A stretch of 64,000 nt of DNA from Bradyrhizobium sp. BTAi1 (GTDB lineage: Bacteria; Pseudomonadota; Alphaproteobacteria; Rhizobiales; Xanthobacteraceae), in the NCBI RefSeq assembly GCF_000015165.1, contig NC_009485.1:7831501-7895500 (forward strand), given 5' to 3'. The notes below the pieces were generated by a model that was not told the origin of the DNA, did no database searches, and saw nothing but the letters and a program-made list of their open reading frames with translations. Positions 61,758-64,000 of the stretch are shown here, one piece after another (position 1 is the first letter of the stretch; each line of letters starts with the position of its first letter). Position numbers and translations under genes: made by a program.

Positions 61758-62783
61758 TCAGCTCTGCAGAAGGGTCAAGATATTGGCCTTGATGAAGTCG
61801 CGATCGGCGGGGATGCGGATCGGATTGCCGGCGCGATGGCCGTGGATCGAGGGGATCGGCCGCAGCACGGCGGAGCTAGCGTTGACCAGCTTCGGCAGCT
61901 CGCGCTCATTGTCGCGCCAGTCGAAATAGCGATCGGTCTGCCCCGGCATCAGCAGCATATGCGCGGTGATCGCCGACAGCGCCCGATCGAGATCGCCGCC
62001 GAAGGCGGAGCAATGGCTGATATCGCCGTTCTGCCAGATCGCGATCTGCGCCAGCAGGTTGTTGGCGTCGCGATGCGCGAAGGCGGTGTCCCAGGTCGCA
62101 GCAAGATAGTCCTCCTGCGCGGCGAAGCCCTGCTCGCGCCAGACCTCGTCGCGATAGAACTCATAGGACATCGCCCAGCCCGCATAGATGCGGCCCATCG
62201 CGCGCAGGCCAGCCACGGGCTTGGCGACGAACCGGCCATTCTTGTAGGCGGGATCGGCGATCAGCGCCGCCTTCACCGCATCGAGGAACACATGATTGTA
62301 AGGCGAGCAGCGCGCGCTGCCGCACACGACCGCGGCGCGCTCGACCATGTCCGGATGACAGGCGGCCCAATGATAGGCCTGCATGCCGCCCATCGACCAG
62401 CCATAGACCAGCGCGATCCTGGTGATGCCGAACTGCTCCTCCACCAGCCGGCGCTGGATCGCGACGGCATCGTGATAGCTGATCGCAGGGAACGGCGCGT
62501 CTGCAGGCGGCGTGTTGGAAGGCGATGAGGACAGGCCGTTGCCGAACAGGTTCGGGATGATGATGAAGTATCTGTCGGAGTCGAGAATGTCAGCGGGTCC
62601 GACCAGCCACTCGGTGTCGACATGCTGGGCGCTGAACGACGTCGGATAGAGGATGACGTTATCCTTGGCCGCGTTCAGCGTGCCATAGGTCTTGTAGGCA
62701 AGCCGCAGCGACGGAACCGTCGCGCCCGATTGCAGCACGACGTCGCCGGCTTCGAAGATTTGATAGTCCGCAACTGATGTCAT
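61758..62783 (-). CDS. MetX-like alpha/beta-hydrolase
   Basis: A 341-aa alpha/beta-fold protein related to homoserine O-acetyltransferase. The nucleophile elbow is GWSMGG with S130 (MetX has GPSMGG or similar); Asp is in PGQTDRYF and His in IHGHRAGN. It keeps NLFGNGLSSSPSNT, the N-G-segment typical of the group. The Pro to Trp change and lack of met genes nearby make another substrate as likely as homoserine. It ends 14 nt from the desaturase start. Confidence 0.8.
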   Translation of the reverse strand: MTSVADYQIFEAGDVVLQSGATVPSLRLAYKTYGTLNAAKDNVILYPTSFSAQHVDTEWLVGPADILDSDRYFIIIPNLFGNGLSSSPSNTPPADAPFPAISYHDAVAIQRRLVEEQFGITRIALVYGWSMGGMQAYHWAACHPDMVERAAVVCGSARCSPYNHVFLDAVKAALIADPAYKNGRFVAKPVAGLRAMGRIYAGWAMSYEFYRDEVWREQGFAAQEDYLAATWDTAFAHRDANNLLAQIAIWQNGDISHCSAFGGDLDRALSAITAHMLLMPGQTDRYFDWRDNERELPKLVNASSAVLRPIPSIHGHRAGNPIRIPADRDFIKANILTLLQS

Positions 62784-63204
62784 GCGCGCCGTTCCATGGA
62801 GAAGCTGCAGCAAGCCTAGGTGATGCGCAGCCGGTTCACACGCCCATTTTTTGGCATGGCATGACCGCATGGTCGGCACGGCGGCCATGGCCGGGACGAA
62901 TCGCTTCGCGTCGCCATGCGCTCGCGTTCCCGCGGTCGGTTGCGCCCGGGTGTTGCAGGATGGAACACCCTCGACAATGTGTCCCGGGCATCCACGTCCA
63001 TCGGCATCGCCGGGCGACGTGGATGGCCGGGACAAGCCCGGCCATGACGGAGGAATGCGTGCGCGATCACGCGGGCTGTGCGAGACAAGCTGTCGCCGCG
63101 ACGGCGAAACCCTGTGTTTCGCCACAGCCGGCTTGCAATCCGGTTCCACCCCTTCCAGCTGACAGCGGGACGCCGTATGACGGCACGACGGGATGGAACG
63201 AGAC
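62784..63204. other. intergenic region with dispersed repeat
   Basis: No gene. It holds the ATGGCCGGG/CCCGGCCAT hairpin at 63023-63045 and a second, partial copy of the same words around 62885-62900. Confidence 0.5.
63023..63045. repeat. ATGGCCGGG-ACAAG-CCCGGCCAT hairpin repeat
   Basis: 9-bp perfect stem, 5-nt loop. A partial copy (ATGGCCGGGAC) occurs near 62887. It looks like a rhizobial intergenic repeat unit. Confidence 0.6.
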
Positions 63205-64000
63205 ATGACCACAGCACTTGAATTCGGCCTGGACACTTTTGGCGACGTCACGCGGGGCGCTGATGGCGCGCTGGCCACGCATGCCCAGGTGATCCGTGAC
63301 GTGGTCGAGGAGGCGGTGCTGGCCGACGAGCTCGGGCTCGATTTCATCGGGCTCGGCGAGCACCACCGCGGCGACTTCGCGATCTCGGCGCCTGAGGTGG
63401 CGCTGGCGGCGATCGCGGCGCGCACCACGAAGATCAAGCTCGGCTCGGCGGTGACGGTGCTCAGCTCCGACGATCCGATCCGCGTGTTTCAACGCTTCGC
63501 CACGCTCGACGCGGTGTCGAACGGCCGCGCCGAGGTCATCCTCGGCCGCGGCTCCTTCACCGAATCCTTTCCGCTGTTCGGCTTCGACCTGAAGGACTAC
63601 GAAGCGCTGTTCGAGGAGAAGCTCGATTTGTTCGTCAGCCTGCTGCCGCAGCAGCCGCTCACCTGGCAGGGCAATCTGCGGCCGCCGCTGCGCGAACAGC
63701 TGGTCTATCCGCCCGTCGAGCATGGCCGGCTGAAGGCCTGGATCGGCGTCGGCGGCAGCCCGGAGTCCGTCGTGCGCGCCGCGCATTACGAGCTGCCGCT
63801 GATGCTCGCGATCATCGGCGGTGACCCGAAGCGGTTCGCGCCCTATGTCGAGCTGTATCACCGCGCGATCAAGCAGTTCGGCCGCGACTTGAAGCCGATC
63901 GGCGTGCATTCGCCGGGCTATGTCGCCGACACCGACGAACAGGCGCGCGCGGAGCTGTGGCCTGACTACAAGACCATGCGCGACCGCATCGGCCGCGAGC
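63205..64000 (+). CDS. LLM-class flavin-dependent oxidoreductase, cut by window end
   Basis: At least 265 aa of a bacterial-luciferase-like FMN/F420 monooxygenase fold: FGLDTFGDVT, EELGLDFIGLGEHHRGDFA-type segment (VLADELGLDFIGLGEHHRGD), KLGSAVTVLSSDDPIRVFQR and RAEVILGRGSFTESFPLFG. The C-terminus lies beyond the window. ATG 63205 was chosen; an in-frame ATG at 63193 is also possible. Substrate unknown. Confidence 0.87.
   Translation, partial: MTTALEFGLDTFGDVTRGADGALATHAQVIRDVVEEAVLADELGLDFIGLGEHHRGDFAISAPEVALAAIAARTTKIKLGSAVTVLSSDDPIRVFQRFATLDAVSNGRAEVILGRGSFTESFPLFGFDLKDYEALFEEKLDLFVSLLPQQPLTWQGNLRPPLREQLVYPPVEHGRLKAWIGVGGSPESVVRAAHYELPLMLAIIGGDPKRFAPYVELYHRAIKQFGRDLKPIGVHSPGYVADTDEQARAELWPDYKTMRDRIGRE

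Overview
The window looks like the chromosome of a high-GC alphaproteobacterium, most probably Bradyrhizobium or a close relative in Nitrobacteraceae. This is inferred from protein style (FixJ-type regulator, Omp31-like/OprB porin, ECF sigma factor with DUF4142 protein), perfect FixK/FNR boxes (TTGAT-N4-ATCAA) and rhizobial-type intergenic repeats. No rRNA, tRNA, CRISPR array or intact insertion sequence was seen.

Region 1 (1-10.5 kb) reads as an accessory block. It holds an Nramp-family transporter with altered metal-site motifs (truncated by the window edge), a leader ORF whose Shine-Dalgarno lies in a hairpin, a cysteine-free RcnR/FrmR-type repressor, a FixL/FixJ-like two-component pair, a small membrane protein, and a NitT/TauT-type ABC system made of one fused double permease and an ATPase broken by a 1-base frameshift. 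TATACCC/GGGTATA palindromes recur upstream of most of these units and of a PilZ gene, and suggest one regulon. The block ends with an excisionase-like gene and fragments of radC and a chemoreceptor gene.

Region 2 (10.5-25.3 kb) holds two MocR-type PLP regulators, one followed by a ferredoxin-reductase/MOSC pair with shared CTGGACCA boxes, a DMT transporter, a PAS/HAMP sensor without an output domain, a protease inhibitor with two Inh domains, a 2-hydroxyacid dehydrogenase, a complete ABC importer and a divergent creatininase-family amidohydrolase.

Region 3 (25.6-39.9 kb) holds a porin with two predicted barrels, a CorC/HlyC-type protein, an intact paralogue of the region-1 ABC pair, an ECF sigma factor with DUF4142 and cupredoxin genes, an FMN-binding glutamate-synthase-like protein, an acyl-CoA synthetase, ferredoxin-NADP reductase and an ATP-grasp enzyme.

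Region 4 (40-47.7 kb) is an aromatic-degradation cluster: FAD monooxygenase, aryl-CoA ligase, MarR regulator, zeta-class GST/isomerase, gentisate 1,2-dioxygenase and an ABC importer. The palindrome ACAGTATACTGT (or near copy) sits at two promoters. The likely route is salicylate or a relative, via its CoA ester, to gentisate and then fumarylpyruvate.

Region 5 (47.8-64 kb) holds a hydrolase, two chemoreceptors (one next to a lone TRAP-type binding protein), a cupredoxin/di-haem peroxidase pair, Tex, a UvrD-like helicase, a fatty-acid desaturase, a MetX-like hydrolase and a partial luciferase-like flavin oxidoreductase.
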